From Ligustrum vulgare (Eukaryota > Streptophyta > Magnoliopsida > Lamiales > Oleaceae), in NCBI GenBank assembly GCA_963555705.1, contig OY743190.1:36686929-36750928 (forward strand): a stretch of DNA of 64,000 bases, in the 5' to 3' direction. The translations under genes were made by a program, and so were the position numbers. Below are positions 32,501 through 45,078 of the stretch, piece by piece. The notes under the pieces are model-generated. The model searched no databases, was not told the origin of the DNA, and worked only from the letters and a program-made list of their open reading frames with translations. The first letter of the stretch is position 1. Each line of letters begins with the position of its first letter.

Positions 32501-35124
32501 ATAACCACACAGCTTCAATATGTTAAGAGTAACTCTTTGATTAGATCCCTCACCATTCCTTCTACCTCTTGTTGAGCTCCGAAAAATCCGTCAAGATTCA
32601 TTGTTCGTGAACTCAGTTTCTCCTACGCAAATAAAGTATTTATTACACAGGAACCACACAACTCCAACCCCCAGCCCAAACCCAACACAAAAAAAAAAAA
32701 AAAAAGGTGCTGACTCCTAATGACAACTTTGCAGAACTAACAATAGTATCTGTTTGCATTGTGTATGAGATACAGTAAATAAGTTAATTGTTCACGAGGA
32801 CAAACCATTTGTTGCAAGCTTTCAGGTGTACCGACAGGCATAACATCTGGCTCCATGCTTGCCTGAAATGCCCAGAATGTATCATGAATGGAAAAAAATA
32901 AAAAATTAAAATTAAATTAAAAGAATAATCAAAGGAATTCCCATTTATTACAAACCTTTCGTTTCTTAGTTGCATGTTTCTTCCTACTCGACTTGCTCAG
33001 GTTTCCACTTAGATTATCTTCTTCAATGCAGAGAAGACCAGGTGACATGGATGTTCCAGCTTCTATAAGATTTTTATTTGACTTGTTGACACACAAACAA
33101 TTCTCAAAAGCATCACCAAAGACACGCTGCGCTATATTATACGTCTCCTGAGACAAAGATCCTTCTTCAATCAATTTCATTGCTCGTTGACATAAATCAT
33201 TATAGCGCTGCAACCTCGACTGGACCTGTTCAGATCCTTCTCTTATTGCGTAACTGCACTTGGCATCTCTAGTCCACCGTTTCAAAATATATTGTGTTGG
33301 GATATCAGAAATGCCACAAATTTGAAGAACAACCATTGCATGCCTACAAAGGAAACCTTTTGATTCAAATAAATGGCACATGCAGGACACTTTTGATTTC
33401 ACCTCATTCAACATGACAGTGAATTCCTGAGTCTTTTCGAAATCTTGAACTTTAAAAGTAACGGTTGCATCAACTTGATCCTGTCTCCTGGGAATACAAG
33501 CAACTCCACCCAAGACTTCAGTTTGAAATTTCTTAAACATAACATGAGTGTATACTCCAGCTAACTGTCTCTCAAATGGCGAGGGAGACTTCAGAACAGG
33601 TTGTTTGTTCCACGTATCAGATGATGCTTTTGCTTCCTCTTCATATCTTTCTTGTAGAATTGTTTCATACTGTTTTACAAATTCTTGCACGGTGGTCTTC
33701 TTATGTACATACTTGTCAAAGAAAGCGTTCACACTCTCTGATCTCTGAACTGTAGACATCCCAGCTAAGACTGCATCCTTCATAAAGATTGGCACCCATT
33801 TAGTTCGATCTTCATATAATGACTGAATCAAGTCATTTTCTTTGAGTCCAAAGCTGTCAACCAATTCATTCCACCCATTTTCGAACTCCTTATCCGTCCA
33901 TGACCTGTAAATGCATTCGGTAAATTTCACCATGAAATTTCCAGTCTTTTTGATTACATGATTCAGTGTTTCAGAAACCTTTCCCATTATGTGCCACAGA
34001 CAGAAGAAATGTAGAGAAGATGGAAAAACCTCTGAAATGATTGATTTCATAACCATGTCTTGGTCAGTAATAATTATTTTTGGAGCTAGACCACCCATTG
34101 CTTTTAACCATGTTTTCATAACCCATGAGTATGTAGCTGTATTTTCATCAGATACCAAAGCACATCCAAGTAGCATGAACTGATAGTGTTGATTGACCCC
34201 AATAAAGAGAGAGAGAGGCATTTTATACTTATTTTTAATATAGGTAGTGTCAAAAGATACAATATCATTGAAATAGACGTAATCATGCCTGCTTTTGGCA
34301 TCAACCCAGAACACAGTCTTTAGGCATTGATCTTCACCTACATCTACTGCATAGAAGAAGTTGGGATTCAGACTCTGCATCTGGATAAGAAGCTCCAGTA
34401 ACATGCTCATCTCTCCCACTTCCAAAGCCATATTCCTACATTTATCAAATGGATTACTGAAGTCATCTTTGAGACCGACCGCGCTTTTGTATTCAGCAAA
34501 CTGCCTAGCCATTGCAGCATACATCCTTCTTGTTTGTTCGCTTACGGCTTGGGCAGGTAGTAGTTCATGGTTATGCTCCTTCTCAAATCTATGAATTATC
34601 CATTTCCCATCCAGCCTTCTCTTAACATGCATGCTTGCCTTACAATCTGTCTTTGAACATGCTCGCCGACCTGTAGCATTCTCTTGATCCTGATTGCTTC
34701 CTTGTCTACTTCGTGCCCGGTTTAAGGATTTTTCATATTCACGCTTTGTGCCATATCTAGAGCATGCAAATTTTGCATCAATGAATTCCCTCGATATCTT
34801 TGAACGGCGGCTATTCTGAATTGCAGTATTGAATCCCACAGACCCAGCATATTCTTGATAAAAAGTATATGCATCCCCGTGTGAGCCAAATTCCATACCA
34901 GGAAGTGGCTCAAGATTTGTCACATATTCTATATCTGCTATGATAGAGTTCATGTCCTCTCCACTTTCAGCCTGTAACTTTTCCCTATCATCTGCCATAT
35001 CTCCACCAACTCCATCTATGCTGAGTGGTGGTTTCTCTTCACTATCTAGCATATTAACAAAACCATTTGGTTCGTCTTCCTCCTTATCATTATCTCCAGA
35101 AGGCAATCTCAGATTTATGTCCAT
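26592..35124 (-). CDS. FHY3: FAR1/FHY3-like transcription factor, seven coding exons, intact
   Basis: Coding exons: 35124-32956, 32862-32806, 32622-32554, 32471-32403, 32311-32243, 32152-32105, 26648-26592. All introns are GT/AG and phase 0, giving 845 residues; Arabidopsis FHY3 and FAR1 are about 830-840. The chosen start [10 protein letters not shown] is the family's N-terminus and lies just after an acceptor. Visible parts: FAR1 zinc domain (C121, C161, H184, H186), MULE-derived transposase core with D292, D354 and E463, SWIM finger (C581, C583, C593, H595), a KKHATKKRK nuclear signal at 715-723, and a C-terminus ending LHDDATRHA. The family activates FHY1/FHL in phytochrome A signalling in the nucleus. 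FHY3 versus FAR1 cannot be decided. The last coding intron holds a whole copia element. Confidence 0.92.
26821..26956 (-). repeat. 3' LTR of the intronic copia element (136 bp)
   Basis: Compared with the 5' LTR it lacks 16 bp and has 3 transitions. On the minus strand it starts TGTTGTAAATATG and ends GACT. Confidence 0.88.
26964..28768 (-). pseudogene. copia RT and RNase H, broken
   Basis: In order: a linker with NRKPPDIGW (28768 on), [14 protein letters not shown] and [12 protein letters not shown] (to 28254), a TAG stop just before [12 protein letters not shown] sequence, [12 protein letters not shown] and [13 protein letters not shown] (28229-27912), the YVDD catalytic box near 27910, then RNase H with [16 protein letters not shown] and SSAEAEY (27627-27178) and a C-terminal tail ending at 26964. 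At least three frame breaks or stops interrupt it. Confidence 0.88.
28871..29893 (-). pseudogene. copia integrase, broken in two frames
   Basis: The first part (29893-29570) has the HHCC zinc module ([16 protein letters not shown]) and the first catalytic aspartate (TDVWGPF). The second (29566-28871) has HSDNGREF and [12 protein letters not shown], so the catalytic aspartate and glutamate are kept, followed by KCVFLGYS. A single frame change separates the two. Confidence 0.88.
29987..31204 (-). pseudogene. copia gag and protease N-terminus
   Basis: This is open for 405 codons from [10 protein letters not shown]. It contains a UBN2-type gag domain with [12 protein letters not shown], an intact CCHC knuckle ([14 protein letters not shown]) and an intact protease site ([11 protein letters not shown]), running on to [10 protein letters not shown]. 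The frame ends before the GAG-pre-integrase segment. Confidence 0.88.
31668..31819 (-). repeat. 5' LTR of the intronic copia element (152 bp)
   Basis: It lies between the CAAGT duplication and a PBS reading TGGTATCAGAGC on the minus strand, with no spacer. Its 3' terminal dinucleotide is CT rather than CA. Confidence 0.88.
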
Positions 35125-35460
35125 GGCCAACAACCTATATGCTTTCACTCAACTCTTGCATTCAGCAAGAAAAAGTAAAAAAAGATAAGAATTTGAGAAA
35201 CTATACATTTATAGATAATAGTAGAAAGGGCACGTCTGGTATGCAAGATTAAATAGGATTATACAAGATTAAGGAAAAGAGGATTATGAGATGTTTGTCC
35301 GTTGTCCTGGGAGTCATATCCAATCCAGCATATCAAACATGCCCAAAACATGCAGGGTACGAACAATCTGTATGACAGGTGTTTCAAGATATTTTACAAT
35401 TCTAGAATTAAGGTTGTTATTGTGTGTTCTTCAAATGATGAATATAACAAACAGTTCCTA

Positions 35461-35945
35461 TAGGGATGGCAAAAAAATCCGCCCTATCCCGAGCCCGATG
35501 GGAACCTGACCCTAATGGAGTGAAAAAAAGTTACCCAGCGGGTCAACGGGACGGGTGTGGGATTAATATGAAAAACCCAAAGCGGGTTCAGGGCAGTAAA
35601 GGTTTTGTTTGACCCACCCCACTAGTGTCCTACCCCACCCCATAAATTAAAAAAACAAAAAAATTAATTTTTTTTTTATTATATAGTTTGGAAATATTTT
35701 ATGTTTTGTTAATTACTGTTTATGTTTATGATGAGTATTTGATTATATTGTAGAATCTTGTTGGAAAAAAATCTTATTTTATTATGGTTGTGTTGTTTAA
35801 AAAATTGTTCAAATAATTTTATTTATTTATTTATTTTTTTAAATAATAATAATAAACGGGGCGGGTATGGTATGGGATGCCCCCGCCCTAACCCATACCC
35901 GCCCTAACCCATACCCGCCCCGAACCTGCCCCATTGCCATCTCTA
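35461..35945. mobile_element. 485-bp hAT-like MITE in the 5' UTR intron of the host gene
   Basis: The ends TAGGGATGGCAA and TTGCCATCTCTA form an inverted repeat with one mismatch over 12 bp. They are flanked by 8-bp duplications, AGTTCCTA and AGTTCCAA (7 of 8 match). The interior is AT-rich with GGGCGGGT-type blocks near both ends, a common layout of plant hAT MITEs. It has no coding capacity. Confidence 0.72.
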
Positions 35946-37218
35946 AGTTCCAAGCAATTACCTCTCCCCGGAAACTACAAAGAAGTGGTTTAAAAGCTTT
36001 CATTTTTGCTGCAGAAAATCAAACTCTATATGTTCTCTAGGATTAACCACCACAAAATTCCTGGGAGGATCACATGCCTTTCGTTTCTGCTGTCAGTCAT
36101 GGGAATACAAATAATATGTAATTTCTGGGAACTGCATCAAATTCCTCCAGAAAACAAGCCTACATGACAGATTTAATTGAAGCCAAGCCAGACACCCAAG
36201 ATATTAAAAATCTCAAGTTATACATTTTCAGGCATTATATGAAGCTACAGGTTGTACAGAACTAAAAGTCTTCATGAATTCAACTAGCTCTTCAACCCTC
36301 TTCAAGGGCATATTAAATTGTATGCATGCAATGCGTAATGTTTATGCCTAAATATGTAAAAACTCACATGAGAAAAAAAAAATATGGAAACAAAAATCGT
36401 TATCCAAAATGAATTTTCATATTATAATATAATTCAACCAAGGTCCAGTCAAAGAAGAAATTCAAATACTAGCTTTTGGAACCAAAAAAGTCAAATTTGA
36501 ACTATAAATTTGACTCACAAGTGGGAACCACTTTTGGACTACTTCTGAACTTAAGAAGTTCTTTAAGTTGGTTTTTGTCAAATACATAAAGAATTTAAGC
36601 TGATTATCCTGCACTAACAACTTGGCAGCTCATGCTTTATTTTGTCTTTTCCGAAGGTAAAAGTTTATGGAGTTGGATACTCCTATCAAACACTTTTTAA
36701 GCTTTCATCGGTGACAGAGACCCTAGAAGCAGCATTCGGACAAGTATAACGGGTTGCTAGATACTTCCTAAAGGACCAAAACGAGCATATGAAGTCCTCA
36801 AAATTTAGCTAAATGAACAATGTTTGTCATCGATCAATAATGCCAAAAAAAAAAAAAAAAAGGTTACACAATAAATTGTTCAGAGCTAATAAAACGGCTC
36901 CTTATATATTATATCATAGAAGAAAAGCAGTGTACTTAATGCTCAAGATTTCTAACTATTTTCAGAAAGAGTGATAAGTAGTTCTTGGTACAATTGTCCA
37001 GCATCCACCAGTTCGCTTGTGAAGAAACATACACGCACACAAATTCAGCAATTCGCAACTCGCCACAAACCGTTGCCACGAACAAAACCCACACGAAATA
37101 TTCTAATTCAATCCGTGCACATAAAAAATATAATTCCAAACACCACTGCTTCCTGCTAAATTAATCCAACAACTAGAACGCATCCCGGGATGCGGGGAAT
37201 TAATTCCACCCACAAAAC

Positions 37219-37253
<35 letters not shown>

Positions 37254-37506
37254 GCAATTCATGTATCTAAAAACAAAAGAAGCTCGAAAAATCTGAAAAC
37301 AAAAGATCAACAAGTTTACTCAAACAAACAAAAAAATAATCATTTGGTGGAAGAAATGATAAAATAAGTGGTGAATTATCTTTAATCATCGATATCTCAC
37401 TAAAGTTTGATTGGATCACGACATAGAACAGAAGAAAAATTGACAAGAAAGAAAGAAAAGTGAAAGAAAGGTTGTGGTTATGGAGGAAAAGGTCGGTGGG
37501 ATATAC

Positions 37507-37700
37507 CTGTAATTTGATGGAGTATGTATGTCTCTAGATCTGCAAAACTGCGAATGCTAATCCGCACGCGACGGTTTCGGCGAGTAGATGCTTTTTCTCC
37601 AATTCTGCTGATTAGGGTTTGAGAATATTTTTTTCCCCTGCACCCTTTCACCTCTCGCGCGTGAACACAACCCAGCCAGATGGTTAAATTTAAGATAATT
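37507..37700 (-). other. Probable first non-coding exon and promoter region of the FAR1/FHY3-like gene
   Basis: The sequence ends in ACAG|GTATAT (donor at 37506), and an acceptor ATATAG|GTTG at 35135 leads 10 bp later into the start codon. This region is less AT-rich than its flanks. The resulting 5' UTR intron is about 2.4 kb, and long 5' UTR introns are usual in this family. The transcription start itself is not identified. Confidence 0.5.
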
Positions 37701-37719
37701 GTTTCATGCACCCTCTTTT

Positions 37720-40241
37720 CTTCACCAATTTAAATATATTCCTTTGCAAAATGCAAAATTTCACTCAAATTTATCGTCTTTTTTTCTTATTCAAACTGGT
37801 TATACACCCGTGCAATTCACGATCATTTGTTACCTACATTTATCAAATTATATCTTAACATATAAAATAAATATTTAATTAAAAATGAGAAATTAATTAA
37901 GACAATTAATTACAAAAGTACATTACACATACCTTAATTATTTTTTAAATTTTTTTACTGTTCGTATGTTTATCGTTTCAGAAATTTCTTTAAATATTGT
38001 AATTTGAATTGTTTTAAAACTTCAAATGGAAAAGAAAAATTACATTTAAATAGAATTTATAATAAGTAGAAAAAATAGATATATCTCTGATATACGCTTA
38101 TAATTTTATTATAACAAAAATGAAAAGAAAAGAAAAATAGATGGATGAACGTTCTTATTTCATTCTCTTTTAATTTCTATTTTTAAATAAAAATATTTAT
38201 GTGATATTGACAAAGTTTTGTTTTATTTTTTTTATTTTTACGAATTTAAAAAAAAAATGTAATTGATTTTCAAGAGGGGAAAAGGGACCAAGAAACCTCG
38301 GGACCTTAAAATTGCAGCTATTTAAAATTTTGAATTCAATTGGATTAATTTAAATCTGAATTTTATTCAAAATGAATAATAAATAATGAATTAATACTAC
38401 TAATTACCATTTTAGAAAATGTATTTTAGACAGGAAAATGGGCCAATACCTATTTTTGGGAAGTGCTTTCTCTTTATATAATACGTTTTTATTTCGTGAG
38501 CATATTTAACCCTTGTTTGAGCCCTCATTATCTACAAAATGAGTTTAATAATAATGATTTTGTGGATAATGTATACTTAAACACCTGTTTGGTACAATGA
38601 GCTGTTAAAAAGTATGATTTTTTCAAAAAAAATTATATGTAAATTATGGGGGCCTTTTTTTCTTTTTTTCTTTTTTCTAAATTGCTACAATTGTAATACT
38701 TAGGAACTTAAATAACTTACTACTTAAAAAAAATACTTCAATGATCATTTGCATAACTATTCAATTTTAATGATTATTAATGTAATTAATCTTTTAAAAA
38801 TATAATTTCGAGATTATCATAAAAAATTTATCACTATCCGAATAGTACTATTAGAATTGGTACTAACTATCTTATTACAATATTTGATATTTAAATTTAT
38901 TAAACAAATATTTCATTTCATATTTACTTTAATATTACAAATTAAACAGATATGGTCATATATTTAAATAAATGTAGCAAATTAAGTAACATGAAATGTT
39001 AGTTTTGATTAAATTTTATAGAATGTATATCGTAAATATATTTAACTTTATTTACTAAGAAATAATCTATGCAACTCGATTCATAAAAGTGGTACGGTTG
39101 TTTAACCCACAAGACATAATACTTTATCACTTAATCATATGGAATTGATTTTTCAAGAATCAATTTTTTTGAACATTCATTTTCAATCATACAAATTTTA
39201 AAAAATTATATTTTACAATTTTTCATGCTACTTTTTAACTATACATTCTAAAAAATCACTATTTCACAAAAACAATTATCAAAAAATCAAAGTCAAATAG
39301 TCAAAATAATAATTTGAAAATATCGCAATTATCATGATATGACAACCGATTAAAGTTGGAGATCATGAAATTATACAAATAATCTTATACCCTATAATAT
39401 TTAAAAATTTATCAAAGTTAAGAATGATTAAAAATATTAATCATTCTATTAATATTATTAACTAAAAAGAAACCAAAGCATTAATTATTCAATATTAGTC
39501 TTCGTTCAATAACTTTTTCTATAAATTATTTATAAGCAGCGCATTTTTTCAACTACATATATATTTCAGAAAATATGATTTTTAATATTAAAGATAACGA
39601 ATGATTTGATCATTGATAATTAAAACACAATTTTTATATTGATGGCTATAAATACAATTTATAATATGAAGAATAACAAATAAATAAATAAAATAATTAA
39701 ATGATAATTTTAATACTGATAACTAAAAATATTAATTGAACTCATTCAGTATTAGTGTTAACAATAAAATTAAAATTGATAAAAAAAATATCAACTATTA
39801 TATATATATACGCACACACACACACACAAAATAAATACATTCACATTTATCCAATTTCGTATTCACATTTGACATACATCAATTTTGCATTCACACTAAT
39901 ACACTTTTGCATTTACACTATTTAATTCTATGGAACCTTACTGTTTACAAAAATAGAAAAATGGGCGGAAAATTATTTTTAGGAACTACCTTACTTTTAT
40001 ATATTATAAAGATAAAGATAAAGATTTACATCCTAAATATCACAAGTATTAATGTGATACTAAAATTTAGATACTAAATATTATAACACTTTTAAAAGTT
40101 CAAATGACGTAAATTTTAGAATTCAGAAATATCATATAAATATTATAAATATCAATTTATGATATTTCTTGAAGGATGTAAACTTCCATGACCCCAATCG
40201 TCTTTTTCCTATTTGTTATTCAAATTTATGTCCCAAATATT
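37720..40241. other. AT-rich intergenic DNA
   Basis: No gene or exon was recognised. A (TA)n then (CA)n microsatellite sits at about 39798-39827. Confidence 0.7.
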
Positions 40242-41083
40242 TGATCGGTATGATTTCACGGCCATAAAATCCAAGGATGAACTATAAGCCTTTGAAGTAT
40301 ACAGGTCGGCCCATCTTAACCAATAGGCCAGCCCAAGTATCTGATCTCTTCAGAAGGACTAATCATATAACAACTTAAGGGTCGGGCATACATGCCCGAC
40401 AAATTATATAGACCGGGTATATTTCCCGACCTCAATGGATCATCCCCTTCACATATATACATAGGTCGCCTCACATGTCCGGACATATTCCAATATTAAG
40501 GTCGGGTATTACCCGACCACATTCTTATCTTGCCATATCATGGGTCTGATCGTCGGCTCTTCCCATCCCCCGACCACATTCTTACCTTGCCATATCATGG
40601 GTCTGATGGTCAGCCCTTCCCGGCCTCATTACATTAAAAGTCCATACAAGCAGGCTTCGAGTCGTCTTTTATTTATGGACTTCATCAATTGGCCACATTC
40701 TTGGGCCACAAGACAAGATGCTCTCCATAAGGAAACATCCCAAAAAAGGAAAGTTCAATACTTATAAGGATTCATCTCTTAAAAGGTAAGTTTACTCAAA
40801 AAGGACTCATTCTCACAATAGAAGAGGGTTACGGGCTTTTGAACCCTATAAATACAGCCCTTCTAATCGAAATTTATTCATTCATCATTAATACAATTTT
40901 CTAGTTAAATATTTATATTTCTACTTTTCTCTCCAGAAAACTAATTCTCACACAGGAGGGGGCGACAGGGAGAATCCTCCTCGCCTTTTTTGTAGTTCAT
41001 CCAAGAAGAATTCATTCATCTTTTTTAGTGATCAAGCAGCTCCAGATCTTGCCACGTCAAGGTTAGGAATTTTTACATCATCA
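40242..41083 (+). repeat. 5' LTR of gypsy B (842 bp)
   Basis: It has a TATA box CCCTATAAATACA near 40843. It is 61 bp longer than its partner, mainly because a 57-bp segment (starting CGACCACATT at 40514 and 40571) is tandemly duplicated here only. Confidence 0.88.
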
Positions 41084-41102
41084 ATTGGTGCCGTCTGTGG
41101 GA
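41084..41102 (+). other. Primer binding site of gypsy B
   Basis: ATTGGTGCCGTCTGTGGGA directly follows the LTR; it is the same PBS class as in the other two gypsy elements. Confidence 0.75.
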
Positions 41103-41118
41103 AAAGATTCGATTAGCC

Positions 41119-42500
41119 ATGGTCAATAGATGTCAAAATCGCCCTTCCACATCCACGGGACAACCTCTTCCGGCCCCTATTATGGCTGAAGGAGATAATC
41201 TCCCACCTCTTGAAGATGTTGAGGAAGAACAACATCCAAGAGTTGAGCTAGACAACGAACCTGTTAGTTGAGAAGCTTTCAATGAGCTCCAACAACAGTT
41301 CCATGAACTAAGTCAAATTCTTCAACAGCAGACTAGTCGTCAAGCAGTGCACGACATGAACACTCCTGGAGCGATTCCCAGGGAAGATCACAGGTCAGTC
41401 AATCCTATGGATATCAATTCCCGGGGAATCGGGGGAGGCCATCCCTTGACTGAAGGTTCCGCCAAACCGACACAACGAGAAATTTTCAGAATTATTCAGG
41501 AAGAAATAGCGAAGAGGATAAGATAGAACACACAAGGTCGGACATCTTTCACAAGAAGAACCCTTTCACCCCTGAAATAACATCATTTCCCTTGCCAAAA
41601 AGATTCAATTATCCTCGGATAAAGGAATACGACGGAACCACAGATCCCAACAACCACTTTCATACCTACACCGATGTCATGGACATGCAGAATGCTCCCG
41701 GCCAAATATTATGTAAGGCCTTTCCACAGACCTTAATCAATACTGGTTTTCCAAAATACCATCAGGGTCAATCTCTTCCTTCGTCGATCTTACTAAAAAA
41801 CTCACAACCTTCTTTGTAAACAGCAAAAGGATAAAGAAGACAGTCGCTTCCATCATGCAGTTAAGATAAGGGCCCAGTGAGACACTACGAGAGTTCATGA
41901 CCCACTTCAACGATGAGAGGCTTCAGATTCTCGATCTTCACATCACGTCAACAACTTCAGCTCTAACCTTAGCAATACGGGGCTAGGAATTCAGATTGTC
42001 CTTATCTAAGAGTCCACCTACAAACGTAACCGAACTCCTCAGAAAGGCAAAGAAATACATAAATATGGAAGAAACCCTATTTTCAGTAAGAACACAAGAT
42101 TAGGTCCATGGATCAACAACAGCACAACCTTCAGAACCCATCAAGCAGGGAAACAAAAGGTCAAGGCAAGAAGATGGACGAAACAACTCCTGATCAAGCT
42201 CAAAGGGGAACAGTTACAGGCATCAAAATTCCACTCTATTGAATGCACCTCGGTCTCACATTCTCAAGGAAATCACAGGCCAAGAGGACTTGCACTGGCC
42301 AAGACCAATCAAGGGAAAAATCGATGAGAGAAATCACAACAAATATTGCGATTTTCACAGGAGCCCTGGTCATACCACATATGAATGCAGAATACTTCAA
42401 AATGAAATAGAAGCCCTCATCAAAAGGGACTTCTTAGGGCATTATGTGAAGAAAGATGATAAGTGCCCTCAAGATCAGCAGAAAAGGGAGGAGAAGAATA
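41119..42500 (+). pseudogene. gypsy B gag, broken
   Basis: It starts at ATG 41119. Retrotransposon gag sequence is seen in pieces: FNYPRIKEYDGTTDPNNH (41592 on) and a C-terminal part from 42239 with YCDFHRSPGHTTYECR, then EIEALIKRDFLGHYV. The latter is the zinc-finger end typical of Tat-group gag. Stops and frame changes lie between the pieces. Confidence 0.8.
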
Positions 42501-42679
42501 GACCCACTGGAACCATAAATTTTATTGTCGGGGGTATAGCTTCAGGAGGTGATTCAGATAACGCCAGGAAAAACTATACTCGGGCATTAGGAAGTCAGGA
42601 GGTCAGGTCGGCCAGTCATGACCATGATGTCTCAACCAGCATCAGTTTCAACAACTCCGACATGGAAGGAATTTCAAAC

Positions 42680-43100
42680 CCCCGCGACGACACAGTCATT
42701 ATTAGTGCCATGATTGCAAATTTTGATGTAAGGAGAATATTGGTAGACAATGAAAGGGCAACCAATGTTCTTTCTTTGGAAGCCTTTGAGAAAATGATGC
42801 TCCCAAAAGATCGGCTTTAGTAGATTATTACTCCATTGACAGCAATAAAACTAGAAGGTTTAATAGATCTACCCACTTCTCTGGGATCAGTAGAAAGACG
42901 AGTTACGAGGATGACTCCGTTTCAAATTGTGAAAACTCTAACGTCTTACAACGCCATCCTAGGAAGACCATTCTTGAATAGTATCAGGGAAATTGTGTCA
43001 ACATATCACTTAGCAGTTAAGTTCCCCACTCTTGCAGGTATCGCAACAGTGGGGGGAACTCAAGCAGTGGCTAAAAGTTATTGCATCAGAAAAGAAAAGA
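42680..43100 (+). pseudogene. gypsy B aspartic protease, broken
   Basis: VIISAMIANFDVRRILVDNE corresponds to the Tat-group protease start, where the active site is normally VDNG; here the glycine is glutamate. A stop follows at 42818, and the downstream LGRPFLN-type protease end (NAILGRPFLNSI) is in the next frame. Confidence 0.78.
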
Positions 43101-43155
43101 CAGAACTGATGTCGATTGAACTTCCGATGGAAGAACGTATGTCACCAGTAGAAAA

Positions 43156-44000
43156 TTGGAGCAAGTCCATATCTCAGAAGGAAAAACTTTCGCCATTGGA
43201 AAGGAGCTTCCCATGATTATGAAGGAAGAGCTATCACAGTGCTTAAAAATAAATCTAGATATTTTTGCATGGAGCGCAGAGGACATGCCTGAGATTGACC
43301 TTGCACTTGTTGTACATAGGCTTAACGTCCAACCATACAAGAAGCCTGTAAAACAACAAAGAAGATAATTTGCCACCGAAAGAAGGCAGGTTATCAAAGA
43401 AGAAGTTGATAAACTTCTCAAAGCGTGATTCATCAAGGATGTGAAGTATCTAGAATGGTTAGCCAACATGGTCTTGGTGAAGAAGGATAATGGTAAATGG
43501 AGAGTCTGCATAGATTTCACAGATCTAAACAAAGCACGCCCCAAAGATAGTTATCATCTTCCCTGAATTGACAGATTAGTAGATTTCACATCAGGTTTCG
43601 AGCATTACAGCTTCCTTGACGCTTTCTCGGGGTATCACCAAATCAGAATGGCTAAAGAAGACCAAGAAAAAACATAATTCCTTACTGACGAAGGAATCTA
43701 CTACTACAAGGTCATGTCATTCGGACTAAACAATGAAGGAGCAACCTACCAAAGACTAGTGAACATGGTCTTCTCCAAACACATTGGACAGAACATAGAA
43801 GTATATGTTGATGACATGGTAGTGAAGAGCTTAAGAAAGAAAGACCATGTAACCGACTTGGAAGATATATTCTCTATAATTTGACAAATTCGAATGAAGT
43901 TATATCCTGCAAAGTGCTCTTTCAGGGTTAGCTCGGGAAAATTTCTAGGATACATAATTACCCAGCCAGGAATAGAGGTCAGCCTGGACAAAATTACTTA
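43156..44000 (+). pseudogene. gypsy B reverse transcriptase, truncated and broken
   Basis: DIFAWSAEDMPEID, VLVKKDNGKWRVCIDFTDLN, FLDAFSGYHQI, SFGLNNEGATYQRLVN and the catalytic YVDDMVVKS are recognisable in order with four or more stops. The sequence ends abruptly after FLGYIITQPGIE at about 44000. The RT thumb, connection and start of RNase H are missing, replaced by the nested block. Confidence 0.85.
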
Positions 44001-45078
44001 GCTTATACTTGGCGAAATACACTCCACACAAAATTTATTTTCAACATGCATGGAATCACCACACGTCTAGACCGTCTCCTTCACCGGGTCGACAACCCCC
44101 AAACTTGTCTTACAATAGGATAAAGAGATTTAGAGTTTTGGAAAACATTTGATAGGTTGATAAAAATTAACAATACAAGCTCACAACCTAGTTCTTCTAC
44201 TCCATTAACCTCATCACCCTTCAACAATTCCTAAACTCCACCAACAATCAAACATGACTATTGTGCTCAAGATAAATATGATCTTACATCGATATGCATT
44301 TTGTAAAAGTAGACACAAGTAGCATATTGGTCATAAATCATGAATCAATAACAATTTTAAACATCTAAGTAATCCTGGCCACGGCAAGGCTATCTAACAT
44401 GTCAATACACAATAGGAAATCACCCCCAAACTTGAAATGCACATTGTCCTCAATGTGTAAAATAAAATCAAAGTAAGAGGAAAGAAGTTACTAGACATCC
44501 CAAGAAGTGGTGGGGGCACTCATAAGTAGTCTTGGGTATGTGAACTCTCATTGCAATCACCAACAATCCATCCTCAAATTTGTGTTGAAGCCTCTAATCG
44601 ATTGAGCACAATTTTCTCCAATGAGGCATTTCACCAAATACCTTGTGAGTATCCTATGAAAAAAAAAAAAGTGGATAATAAGTGGTGATGATCCAAAAAT
44701 TTAAATTACATTCATCACCTCAATTCTAATTCATAAATCCAATGTAATTTGCCCATCCACATCAATATTAAATCACACTTGAAGATAAAAGACAATATGA
44801 ACCAAGTGATTTAAAAATGAGTTTTAAGCAAATTTTGACTTTGAAAGTTTGATATGAGTATATGCTAGAATTAAATGAGAATGTATTAGAGCTATTTCAC
44901 AATACCCAACTTGAGGAAAATAATTATGGAAGATAGATATTTGACCTAGCTAACTTATTTGCAAAAATGTAAATAAAATGCAAGAAATAAAAATAAAGCA
45001 AGTAAATGATAGAGAATGGGTTGCCTCCCATTAAGCGCTTATTTTAAAGTCATTAGCTCGACTCTCCGCATAAGCACT

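Noticed and set aside
32929..35148. An active Mutator (MULE) transposase
   Set aside because: The protein has the MULE core, but the FAR1 domain, SWIM finger, C-terminal small exons and conserved tail show a domesticated FAR1/FHY3 host gene. No terminal inverted repeats were seen around it.
35122..35148. Upstream methionine (MKAYRLLA...) as start of the FAR1/FHY3-like protein
   Set aside because: The acceptor ATATAG|GTTG at 35135-35134 lies between it and the family-typical [10 protein letters not shown] start, so the upstream codons are intronic.
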